A stretch of 7,196 nucleotides of DNA from Elusimicrobiota bacterium (GTDB taxonomy: Bacteria > Elusimicrobiota > Elusimicrobia > UBA1565 > JACRDR01), in NCBI GenBank assembly GCA_016212845.1, contig JACRDR010000173.1, positions 1-7,196 of the forward strand. The letters run 5' to 3'. Every line of letters begins with the position of its first letter. The stretch's first letter is position 1. Positions 1 to 6,522 of this stretch are shown in pieces. Under the pieces are notes generated by a model. The model worked only from the letters and a program-made list of their open reading frames with translations, did no database searches and was not told where the DNA came from. A program made the translations under genes and the position numbers.

Positions 1-21
1 CCGGGCCTGCGCGAGGCCCGG
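1..21 (+). repeat. Perfect GC inverted repeat before the kinase gene
   Basis: CCGGGCCT at 1–8 is followed by the loop GCGCG and then AGGCCCGG at 14–21, a perfect 8-bp stem. It lies 14 bases before the GTG start of the histidine kinase and probably inside the end of the upstream coding sequence. No T-tract follows, so it is not a typical intrinsic terminator. It could modulate translation of the kinase start or be a by-product of GC-rich coding sequence. Confidence 0.35.
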
Positions 22-39
22 GCACGGGACGGGCTGTGA
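1..39 (+). CDS. 3' end of an upstream gene, partial, unidentified
   Basis: Frame 1 is open from the window edge to a TGA at 37–39, giving only 12 residues (PGLREARARDGL). The TGA overlaps the GTG start of the histidine kinase by the classic four-base GTGA overlap. That overlap is the main reason to think this is a real C-terminus translated in coupling with the kinase. A response regulator would be the natural partner upstream of a sensor kinase, but the visible residues do not identify any family. The tail is too short for a functional call. Confidence 0.4.
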   Translation, partial: PGLREARARDGL

Positions 40-1499
40 TCCGCTTCAAGCTCAAGACGCAGCTCCTGCTGGTCGTGGCTTTCGTCGAGCTGTTCGCGAT
101 CGGCATGGGGCTTTCGTATCTCCTCCAATCGCAGGCGCAGGAGCGCCTCGAGCGCTCTTTCCGCGAGGATCTGGTCGTCCTGACCAAGCTGCCGCAGCTG
201 CGCGACTCGCTGCGCTCGCTGGACGACGCGACCGACCGCTACCTGGTGTCCGGCGATCGAAAGTCTCTGGAACGCCGGCAATCCGCTCTCGCCGACCTGC
301 GCTCGACGACGCACGACATCGATTCGGTGCTCAAGACGCGCTCCGACGAGCGGCCCCTGTTCGACCTCGAGCGCCGCATCGCGCGCTACGTGGCCCAGCA
401 GGAGCAGTGGATCGCGCAAAAGCAGAGCGGGCGCCTTTCTCCCGCGGACGCCGCGAGGCTCGCCTCGCTCAGCACGCCGTTCGAAGAGATCGCCGGCGGC
501 GTCACCGATCTCAAGCAAGTCTCGGTCGAGCACTTGGACCGGCGGCGCGACGTCGTGCGCCGCGCCGCGCGCGCGGGCCTCATCGTCATCCTGCTGACGG
601 GACTCGTCTCGAGCATCCTGCTCGGCGTCTTCATCTCCAGGCACATGATCGAGCCGATCCTCGGGCTCGAGTCCAAGGCCAAGGCCTGGCAGCTGGGAGA
701 CCCGTGGGAGTTCAATTCTCAGGAGGCCGGACCCGAGGTGGCGAGCCTCGTGCGCTGCATGCGGGAGCTGACCGAACGGCTGAACCAGCAGTACAAGCGC
801 GAGAAGGAGCTCGGCGAGATCAAGACGCAGCTCGTGAGCACGATCAGCCATGAGTTCAACAACGCGATGACGATCATCGTCGGCGTCACGGCGCTGCTCG
901 AGGACTCCGACGGCGAGTCGCCCGAGCGGCGCAAGCGCTACTACGGCATGATCAAGGACAACGTGAAGGCGCTGACGATGGCCTGCTCGAACTTAATCAA
1001 CATGGGCCGGCTCGAGTCGGGCCGCTTCGCGCTGAGTCTGCGCCGCGTGGAACTCCAAACCCTGCTGCAGGACGCCGCGCTGCGGCTCGAGGTGCTTTCG
1101 CTGCGCAAGAAGCTCGACGTCTCGGTCGAGCTGCCGCAAGCGCCGCTGCCGGTCCGCGCCGATCCCGAGTCGCTGACCCTGGTCGTAACCAACCTGCTTT
1201 CGAACGCGATCAAGTACACTCCCGAAGGGGGCAAGATCGCCCTCGGACTGCGCTCCGCCGGAAACGGAGTCGAGGTGTTTTGCCGCGACACCGGCATCGG
1301 CATCGCGCCGGAGGATCGCGAGCGCATCCTCGGCGGCTACTACCGCACCGAGACCGGGCGGAAGACCGCCAAGGGCTTCGGCGTCGGCCTCGCGCTCGCC
1401 AACAGCCTCGTGCAGGCCCACGGCTCGCGCCTCGATATCGACAGCGAGCCCCAAAAGGGCTCAACGTTCCGCTTCACCCTGCCCTCCTGGACCGAATAG
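36..1499 (+). CDS. Membrane-bound sensor histidine kinase (HAMP–HisKA–HATPase_c)
   Basis: This is a 487-residue two-component sensor kinase that should autophosphorylate a histidine and pass the phosphate to a response regulator not seen here. A short basic N-terminus leads into a first membrane helix at about 8–30. An external, mostly helical sensor segment of about 150 residues follows, resembling four-helix-bundle/CHASE3-type input domains. A second helix spans about 180–200, then a HAMP linker from about 201 to 254. The phosphoacceptor is H272 in SHEFNNAMT. The ATPase domain shows an N box with N386 and N390, a G1 box DTGIGIAP at 418–425 and a G2 box GFGVGLAL at 447–454, so it looks catalytically complete. 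The FNN after the histidine is unlike the common SHELRTPL and recalls kinases with HEFNN or HDFNN boxes. The GTG start overlaps an upstream TGA and places the first helix properly. The ligand cannot be inferred. Confidence 0.93.
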   Translation: MIRFKLKTQLLLVVAFVELFAIGMGLSYLLQSQAQERLERSFREDLVVLTKLPQLRDSLRSLDDATDRYLVSGDRKSLERRQSALADLRSTTHDIDSVLKTRSDERPLFDLERRIARYVAQQEQWIAQKQSGRLSPADAARLASLSTPFEEIAGGVTDLKQVSVEHLDRRRDVVRRAARAGLIVILLTGLVSSILLGVFISRHMIEPILGLESKAKAWQLGDPWEFNSQEAGPEVASLVRCMRELTERLNQQYKREKELGEIKTQLVSTISHEFNNAMTIIVGVTALLEDSDGESPERRKRYYGMIKDNVKALTMACSNLINMGRLESGRFALSLRRVELQTLLQDAALRLEVLSLRKKLDVSVELPQAPLPVRADPESLTLVVTNLLSNAIKYTPEGGKIALGLRSAGNGVEVFCRDTGIGIAPEDRERILGGYYRTETGRKTAKGFGVGLALANSLVQAHGSRLDIDSEPQKGSTFRFTLPSWTE

Positions 1500-1508
1500 G
1501 TCCTTAGG

Positions 1509-1547
1509 CCTACCCGCATCTGGGCCCCGGGACCCGCCCCAGGTAGG
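1509..1547 (+). other. Imperfect hairpin in the gap after the kinase gene
   Basis: The ten bases CCCAGGTAGG at 1538–1547 can pair with CTGGG at 1520–1524 and CCTAC at 1509–1513, leaving a six-base bulge on the 5' arm. It lies ten bases after the kinase stop and before the next gene. There is no run of T residues after it, so it is at best a weak or factor-assisted terminator or an mRNA 3'-end stabiliser. Confidence 0.3.
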
Positions 1548-1570
1548 ACGTCCGGCACCATACTGATTTC

Positions 1571-2407
1571 ATGCGTTGGGTCCCGGCGGCGCTCGCAGCC
1601 TCGGCGTTCCTCTCCGCCTGCGACTGCAAAGGCAAAGGAGGCGCCGAAGCCTCCGCGCCTTCCGCCGCCGGGCTCTCGGCCCCCGTTCCCCCGAGTTTCG
1701 GGCGTCAGACCGAGCCGTTGGCCGCCTCCGAGCCCGTCGAGCGCGCGCCGGCGCTCGAGCGGGCGGGCGGCTACGCCGCCCCCTCCGAAGTCGCCGGGCC
1801 CGCGACGATGGAAAGCGCCGCGTTCGCCCCGGGCGCGTTCTTCGACGGCAGCGCGCCGACGGGCGAAAATCCTCCCTTGAGCGTGAAAGGCCCCGTCCTC
1901 GCGACCTTCCAGCGGAGGGCCACCGATCCGACGCGCGTCGCGGTGCGCCAAGACGGCGAGAAGCTCGTCTACGAGTCGGGCATGACGATCGACACCGACG
2001 GACGCATCAACGATCCGGCGACCCGCGACCGCATCCGCGAGGAAGACCCCAACCACCAGGGCGACACCTCGTTCCATTACGCGAGCGGCCGCGCCCTCGA
2101 CCCGACCCAGGTCCCCTTTATCGTGCTGCCCAAGTACTTCAACGGCGCCCGCAACGGCGACCTCGCGATGGTGGAGTACAAGGGACGGCGGGCGTACGCC
2201 ATCGTGGGCGACCGCGGCCCGCGCGCCCAGATCGGCGAGGGCTCGGCCTTCCTCGCCGGCCAGTTGGGCATCGACCCGCACGGCGGGCACGGGGGCGTCG
2301 AAGACGGCGTCCGCTACACCGTCTTCCCGGGCCTCAACGCCGGCAACCCGAAGGACCAAAAAGAGCTGCTTTCCTTTATTAGCGCGTATATCCCCGCCTC
2401 TATTTAG
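1571..2407 (+). CDS. Lipoprotein with GH75 chitosanase-like domain
   Basis: This is a 278-residue predicted lipoprotein. One arginine, a short hydrophobic stretch and a lipobox LSAC with the acylated cysteine at C17 form the signal. Residues 18–100 are a low-complexity Ala/Pro/Ser/Glu-rich linker. The domain from about 104 to 265 resembles glycoside hydrolase family 75 (endo-chitosanases first known from fungi). Supporting segments are MTIDTDG (138–144), VPFIVLP (181–187) and the block VGDRGP…IGEGS (212–225) near a GI…HGG motif. Acidic candidates for catalysis lie at D141/D143, D165, D214 and E223; I cannot assign which act. The family cleaves chitosan, so the protein may attack deacetylated amino-sugar polymers at the cell surface. 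Asp18 follows the lipidated Cys, which in E. coli favours inner-membrane retention, though the rule varies by taxon. No Shine-Dalgarno precedes the ATG, but the signal peptide starts neatly there. Confidence 0.8.
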   Translation: MRWVPAALAASAFLSACDCKGKGGAEASAPSAAGLSAPVPPSFGRQTEPLAASEPVERAPALERAGGYAAPSEVAGPATMESAAFAPGAFFDGSAPTGENPPLSVKGPVLATFQRRATDPTRVAVRQDGEKLVYESGMTIDTDGRINDPATRDRIREEDPNHQGDTSFHYASGRALDPTQVPFIVLPKYFNGARNGDLAMVEYKGRRAYAIVGDRGPRAQIGEGSAFLAGQLGIDPHGGHGGVEDGVRYTVFPGLNAGNPKDQKELLSFISAYIPASI

Positions 2408-2412
2408 GTCGT

Positions 2413-2443
2413 TTGACAGAAACCCGCCCTTTTTTGCTATATT
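2413..2443 (+). promoter_or_regulatory. Promoter of the tRNA–tuf–secE–nusG–rplK operon
   Basis: A perfect TTGACA at 2413–2418 is followed, after 19 bp, by an extended -10 TGCTATATT at 2435–2443 (TGn plus TATATT). The 19-bp spacer is longer than the ideal 17, which the TG extension may offset. The element lies in a sudden AT-rich island just five bases after the stop of the preceding gene and ahead of tRNA-Gly. That is where a strong stable-RNA promoter is expected. Initiation would fall near 2450. No other convincing promoter was seen before secE or rplK. Confidence 0.75.
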
Positions 2444-2450
2444 TATTCGC

Positions 2451-2526
2451 TGTCCGTCGTATCCCACCAGTAGATCCTTCTGACGCCCCTAAGGCCAAGC
2501 GGATCGTAAGGTTGGGGCGGCGATTT
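2451..2526 (+). other. Untranslated leader before tRNA-Gly, with possible stem
   Basis: The stretch between the probable transcription start and tRNA-Gly contains CGCCCC at 2484–2489 and GGGGCG at 2514–2519, which can form a six-base-pair stem around a 24-base loop. It would be removed as the 5' precursor of tRNA-Gly by RNase P. A regulatory role is possible, but no known leader motif is recognised. Confidence 0.35.
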
Positions 2527-2597
2527 GCGGGCGTAGTTCAATGGTAGAACGCCAGTTTTCCAAACTGGTCACGTGGGTTCGATTCCCATCGCCCGCT
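2527..2597 (+). tRNA. tRNA-Gly (anticodon UCC)
   Basis: A 71-base cloverleaf. The acceptor arm GCGGGCG pairs with CGCCCGC at 2590–2596, with discriminator T2597. The anticodon stem CCAGT/ACTGG (2552–2556 / 2564–2568) encloses the loop TTTCCAA, giving anticodon TCC at 2559–2561, which reads GGA and GGG. The T-arm has GGGTTCGATTCCC. The 3' CCA is not encoded (GGT follows). It is first in the operon, matching the glyT–thrT–tufB order of Escherichia coli. Confidence 0.97.
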
Positions 2598-2609
2598 GGT
2601 TTGCATGAC

Positions 2610-2681
2610 GCCGGGGTGGCTCAGTGGCAGAGCATCCCCTTGGTAAGGGGAAGGTCGAGGGTTCGATTCCCTTCCCCGGCT
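2610..2681 (+). tRNA. tRNA-Thr (anticodon GGU)
   Basis: A 72-base cloverleaf starting 12 bases after tRNA-Gly. The acceptor arm GCCGGGG pairs with CCCCGGC at 2674–2680, with discriminator T2681. The anticodon stem TCCCC/GGGGA encloses the loop TTGGTAA, giving anticodon GGT at 2642–2644, which reads ACC and ACU. The T-arm has GGGTTCGATTCCC. The 3' CCA is not encoded. It lies directly ahead of the tuf leader, as in many bacteria where tRNA-Thr and tuf are co-transcribed. Confidence 0.97.
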
Positions 2682-2746
2682 AATTTTCAGTAAGATGGGC
2701 CGTTGGTCAGCGCCCCGTAAGGTCGTTGTTGTTGAGTCTAGCTTCT

Positions 2747-2753
2747 AAAGGAG
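2747..2753 (+). promoter_or_regulatory. Strong Shine-Dalgarno of tuf
   Basis: AAAGGAG lies nine bases before the tuf ATG. It is one of only two clear Shine-Dalgarno sequences in the window (the other precedes rplA) and fits the very high expression expected of EF-Tu. Confidence 0.85.
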
Positions 2754-2762
2754 TTTCAAATA

Positions 2763-3950
<1,188 letters not shown>

Positions 3951-3951
3951 C

Positions 3952-4104
3952 ATGGGCGATCGAGTCATTACGACGTTGGCCTGCGGCGACTGCAAGAATA
4001 AGAACTACTTCTTCGCCCGCGGCAAGAAGAAGGACTATAAAGTCGAGACGAAGAAGTTTTGCAAGGCTTGCAAGAAGTCCACGGCTCACAAAGAAGTTAA
4101 GTAG
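3952..4104 (+). CDS. rpmG: Large-subunit ribosomal protein L33 (zinc-ribbon form)
   Basis: A 50-residue L33 starting one base after the tuf stop (TAA C ATG), which suggests translation coupled to tuf. It has two CxxC pairs, C11/C14 and C37/C40, forming the zinc ribbon of the metal-binding (C+) form of L33. The motif YFFARGKKKD in the middle matches the family's aromatic-basic segment. L33 sits near the E site of the 50S subunit. The tuf–rpmG–tRNA-Trp–secE–nusG order is common in bacteria and confirms the call. No Shine-Dalgarno is separable from the end of tuf. Confidence 0.95.
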   Translation: MGDRVITTLACGDCKNKNYFFARGKKKDYKVETKKFCKACKKSTAHKEVK

Positions 4105-4119
4105 AGGACGCGTGAGGAA

Positions 4120-4142
4120 GCGCCGGCCCAAAGGGCCGGCGC
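4120..4142 (+). terminator. Strong GC hairpin after rpmG, possible partial terminator
   Basis: GCGCCGGCCC at 4120–4129, loop AAA, and GGGCCGGCGC at 4133–4142 form a perfect 10-bp stem, followed by TCTTCATG. The stem is as strong as intrinsic terminators but the U-tract is poor. No promoter is visible before tRNA-Trp or secE, so full termination would leave the downstream genes silent. Partial termination or 3'-end protection of the abundant tuf–rpmG message is more likely. Confidence 0.55.
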
Positions 4143-4160
4143 TCTTCATGCCGCCGGGAC

Positions 4161-4174
4161 GGCCGACGACGGCC
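4161..4174 (+). repeat. Small second hairpin ahead of tRNA-Trp
   Basis: GGCCG at 4161–4165 and CGGCC at 4170–4174 flank the loop ACGA. It lies between the larger rpmG hairpin and tRNA-Trp in a GC-only stretch. It may be part of the tRNA 5' precursor structure or a chance pairing. Confidence 0.25.
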
Positions 4175-4187
4175 GCCGCGGCAAGAG

Positions 4188-4260
4188 GGGGGCGTCGGTT
4201 AACTGGCTAAACCACCGGTCTCCAAAACCGGGACTCCAGGTTCGAATCCTGGCGCCCCCG
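4188..4260 (+). tRNA. tRNA-Trp (anticodon CCA)
   Basis: A 73-base cloverleaf. The acceptor arm GGGGGCG pairs with CGCCCCC at 4253–4259, with discriminator G4260, the usual tRNA-Trp base. The anticodon stem CCGGT/ACCGG encloses the loop CTCCAAA, giving anticodon CCA at 4222–4224. The T-arm has CCAGGTTCGAATCCTGG. The 3' CCA is not encoded (AAC follows). Placement directly before secE is a widely conserved bacterial arrangement. Confidence 0.97.
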
Positions 4261-4275
4261 AACTTTTGAAATAAC

Positions 4276-4461
4276 ATGAACCCAGTCCAATTCATTCAGG
4301 AGTCGTACAACGAGCTGCGTAAGGCCACTTGGCTGACGCGGCAGCAGGCAGTGGGCTCGACGATGGTCGTCATCGTCCTCGTCGGCATCATGTCCGCCTA
4401 CGTCGCCTTCATCGACTTCGTCCTGTCGGTCGTTCTGGGGGCGCTGCTGGGCCGGGCGTAA
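4276..4461 (+). CDS. secE: Preprotein translocase subunit SecE
   Basis: A 61-residue single-span SecE, the size usual outside the gammaproteobacteria. It clamps SecY in the SecYEG channel of the cytoplasmic membrane. The amphipathic N-terminal part has the family pattern FIQESYNELRKATWLTRQ (6–23), followed by a membrane helix at about 27–57. Its start lies only 15 bases after the 3' end of tRNA-Trp and no Shine-Dalgarno fits in that space. Processing of the tRNA would leave a message with a very short leader. nusG follows after 22 bases. Confidence 0.96.
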   Translation: MNPVQFIQESYNELRKATWLTRQQAVGSTMVVIVLVGIMSAYVAFIDFVLSVVLGALLGRA

Positions 4462-4483
4462 GCTCCGGTCGGGGGAAGCAAAC

Positions 4484-5017
4484 ATGGCCGAACGCGGTTG
4501 GTACGTCGTGCACACGCAGCCCGGTTTCGAGGACAAGGTTAAGTCGACCTTGCTCGACAAGATCCACACCGAGAACCTCGGCGGCAAGATCCACGAGATC
4601 TTCGTCCCCACCGAGGACGTCGTCGAGGTGAAGAAGAACAAGAAGTCCGTGCGCAAGCGCAAGTTCTTCCCCGGCTACGTGCTCATGGACATGACCGTCG
4701 ACAACGAGACTTATTGGGCGGTCAAGAACGTCAGCGGCGTCACCGGCTTCCTCGGCGAACCCCGCCCGACGCCCCTCCCCCCCGAAGAGATCGCCGGCAT
4801 CATGGAGCTGACCAACGCTTCCGCGACGGGCAAGCCCAAGCCGGCCGTCCAGTTCGAGAAGGGCGAGAACGTCCGCATCACCGAAGGCCCGTTCCGCCAC
4901 TTCATCGGCGTCGTCGAAGAGGTCAACGAGCCCAAGGCGAAGCTGAAGGCCATGGTCACGATCTTCGGCCGGCCCACCCCGGTCGAGCTGGACTTCCTCC
5001 AGGTCGAGAAGCTCTAA
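4484..5017 (+). CDS. nusG: Transcription elongation/antitermination factor NusG
   Basis: A 177-residue NusG of normal length. It binds RNA polymerase to modify pausing, assists Rho-dependent termination, and links transcription with translation. The NGN domain begins WYVVHTQPGFEDKV (6–19) and contains KRKFFPGYVLMDM (58–70). The KOW domain at about 125–177 contains GENVRITEGPF and ends with FGRPTPVELDF…QVEKL, the family's C-terminal signature. A GGGGGAAG stretch just before the ATG may serve as a weak ribosome binding site. It follows secE as usual, but the next gene is a radical SAM enzyme rather than rplK. Confidence 0.98.
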   Translation: MAERGWYVVHTQPGFEDKVKSTLLDKIHTENLGGKIHEIFVPTEDVVEVKKNKKSVRKRKFFPGYVLMDMTVDNETYWAVKNVSGVTGFLGEPRPTPLPPEEIAGIMELTNASATGKPKPAVQFEKGENVRITEGPFRHFIGVVEEVNEPKAKLKAMVTIFGRPTPVELDFLQVEKL

Positions 5018-5024
5018 GAAGTCG

Positions 5025-6035
5025 ATGGGTCTGGACCTGAAGTTCGTCGCCACGGGCGCCAAGCGCGTTTTCGATTCGCGCCCGATGTACGCGCAGATCA
5101 TCGTCACCGACGACTGCAATCTGACCTGCCGCTACTGCGACGAGTACACCCCCGGCGCGCCGATCATCCCGCTCGAGACGCTGAAGCAGCGAATCGACAA
5201 GCTGGACGAGCTCGGCGTCCTGGTGTACGACTTCCTCGGCGGCGAGACGCTGATGCACCCGCAGATCGCCGAGCTGATCAAGTACACGAAGACCAAGCGC
5301 GGCGGCTCGAACCTCACGACGATCATCACCAACGGCTTCCTCCTCACGGGGCCGATGATCCGAGATCTCAACGAGGCGGGCCTGGACTTCATGCAGGTCT
5401 CCGTCGACAGCCTCCACCCGACCGCGATGAGCGAGAAGTCGCTCAAGTCGGTGCTTCCGCGCCTGCGCCTCCTCGCGAAGGAAGCGAAGTTCACCGTCGA
5501 GATCCAGACGGTGCTCAACGACGAGACCTACAACACCTACGAGGAGTTCCGCGCGACGGTGAAGGAGCTGCCCTTCGCGTTCGGCTTCTCGGTGCAGCAC
5601 GGCCAGGGCGGCCAGATCAACATCAAGGGCGAGAAGTTCCTCGAGCTCCTCGAAAAATACGGCGTCTTCGAGGGCGTGAACTTCTACGGCGACCATCTGA
5701 AGGAAATGCTCAAGGGCGACTTTTCCCGGCCCTGGAAGTGTCTGTCCGGGTTCAAGTTCCTCTACGTGAACTCCAAGGGCGGCGTGCAGTGGTGCGCGCA
5801 GCAGCGCGACTACATGTATCCGCTGGAGATGATGGACCTAGCGCAGCTGCGGGCGAACAACGTCCACAAGCACTGCGAAGCCGGCTGCTCCCTGGGCTGC
5901 GTGCGGATGGTCTCGCACACGCTCGGCGAGCCGCTCAAAACTTTCGGGGCGAGCGTGAAGCTGGCCCTGGGTATGTCGAAGCAGACCAAGCAGTCGAAGG
6001 AGAAGGCCGACCGGCGCGAGCCGGTCGCCGCATAA
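5025..6035 (+). CDS. Radical SAM enzyme with twitch/SPASM-like C-terminal domain
   Basis: A 336-residue radical SAM protein lying 7 bases after nusG and 4 bases before rplK. The radical SAM core shows CNLTCRYC (C31, C35, C38), which binds the 4Fe-4S cluster that cleaves S-adenosylmethionine. It also has GGE (72–74), ITNG (101–104) and a SVDS strand (126–129). The C-terminal part has C239, G252 and C257 in the CX9-15GX4C spacing of SPASM/twitch domains. C284, C288 and C292 (CX3CX3C) follow, enough for at least one auxiliary iron-sulphur cluster. A Lys-rich tail closes the protein (about 312–336). The fold groups with peptide- and protein-modifying enzymes, but the substrate is unknown. No precursor peptide is seen nearby. 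Codon use and GC look like its neighbours, with no sign of recent insertion. No Shine-Dalgarno is visible; coupling to nusG is likely. Confidence 0.93.
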   Translation: MGLDLKFVATGAKRVFDSRPMYAQIIVTDDCNLTCRYCDEYTPGAPIIPLETLKQRIDKLDELGVLVYDFLGGETLMHPQIAELIKYTKTKRGGSNLTTIITNGFLLTGPMIRDLNEAGLDFMQVSVDSLHPTAMSEKSLKSVLPRLRLLAKEAKFTVEIQTVLNDETYNTYEEFRATVKELPFAFGFSVQHGQGGQINIKGEKFLELLEKYGVFEGVNFYGDHLKEMLKGDFSRPWKCLSGFKFLYVNSKGGVQWCAQQRDYMYPLEMMDLAQLRANNVHKHCEAGCSLGCVRMVSHTLGEPLKTFGASVKLALGMSKQTKQSKEKADRREPVAA

Positions 6036-6039
6036 CACA

Positions 6040-6468
6040 ATGGCGAAGAAAGTAAAGACACAGATCAAGCTGCAGATTCCGGCGGGAGCCGCTAACCCCG
6101 CCCCGCCCGTCGGCCCCGCGCTCGGCCAGCACGGCGTGAACATCATGGACTTCTGCAAGCAGTTCAACGAGCGCACCAAGAGCATGGAAGCCGGTATGAC
6201 GATCCCGGCCGTGATCACGGTCTTCGAAGACCGCTCGTTCACGTTCATCACCAAGATGCCTCCGGTGTCCTCCCTCCTGAAAAGGGCGGCGGGCCTGGCG
6301 AAGGCGTCCGGTGAGCCGAACCGCAACAAGGTCGGCAAGATCACGCTCAAGCAGGCTCAAGAGATCGCGAAGCAGAAGATGCCCGACCTCAACACCGACG
6401 ACGTCGACATGGCGGTGGAGATGGTGAAGGGCACGGCGCGGTCGATGGGCATCGACGTCGGCAGCTAA
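6040..6468 (+). CDS. rplK: Large-subunit ribosomal protein L11
   Basis: A complete 142-residue L11, the normal length. It binds 23S rRNA at the stalk base (GTPase-associated centre) and is needed for factor binding and the stringent response. The N-terminal domain shows KLQIPAGAANPAPPVGPALG (10–29) with the flexible proline-rich linker, and GVNIMDFCKQFN follows. The C-terminal RNA-binding domain includes FITKMPPVSSLLKRAAG and ends with GTARSMGI. The start is fixed by MAKKVKTQIK. Only four bases separate it from the radical SAM stop, and no Shine-Dalgarno is visible, so its translation is probably coupled to that gene. In E. coli the L1 repressor site lies in the rplK leader; there is no room for an untranslated leader here. 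Confidence 0.98.
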   Translation: MAKKVKTQIKLQIPAGAANPAPPVGPALGQHGVNIMDFCKQFNERTKSMEAGMTIPAVITVFEDRSFTFITKMPPVSSLLKRAAGLAKASGEPNRNKVGKITLKQAQEIAKQKMPDLNTDDVDMAVEMVKGTARSMGIDVGS

Positions 6469-6479
6469 AATAACACACG

Positions 6480-6511
6480 ACCCAGTCCGCGCGAGCGGAC
6501 GACACGAGGTC
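6480..6511 (+). promoter_or_regulatory. GNRA-capped hairpin in the rplK–rplA spacer, candidate L1 autoregulatory site
   Basis: GTCCGC at 6485–6490 and GCGGAC at 6495–6500 form a perfect stem capped by GCGA, a GNRA tetraloop. An outer GACC (6480–6483) can pair with GGTC (6508–6511), leaving an asymmetric internal loop of A against GACACGA. A stem with an asymmetric loop just before the rplA ribosome binding site recalls L1-binding mRNA structures, but I could not match a specific consensus. Confidence 0.4.
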
Positions 6512-6512
6512 T

Positions 6513-6517
6513 GGAGG
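6513..6517 (+). promoter_or_regulatory. Shine-Dalgarno deciding the GTG start of rplA
   Basis: GGAGG (within GGAGGAAT) lies five bases before the GTG at 6523. It sets this GTG as the rplA start, which the L1 N-terminal pattern GKRLEAVTK supports. Confidence 0.85.
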
Positions 6518-6522
6518 AATAC

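Noticed and set aside
1576..2382. 268-codon overlapping + frame within the chitosanase gene
   Set aside because: It is an Arg/Pro-rich frame typical of a frameshifted read of GC-rich coding sequence. The in-frame product has a lipobox and GH75 motifs.
1340..2467. 375-codon antisense frame over the kinase end and chitosanase gene
   Set aside because: It overlaps two well-supported genes and the operon promoter. Its product is Gly/Arg/Ala-rich with no motif.
5018..6039. Radical SAM gene as a recent mobile insertion
   Set aside because: No terminal repeats, target duplication, transposase or composition shift is visible. The shared ATAACACA after two stop codons is too short to be an insertion footprint.
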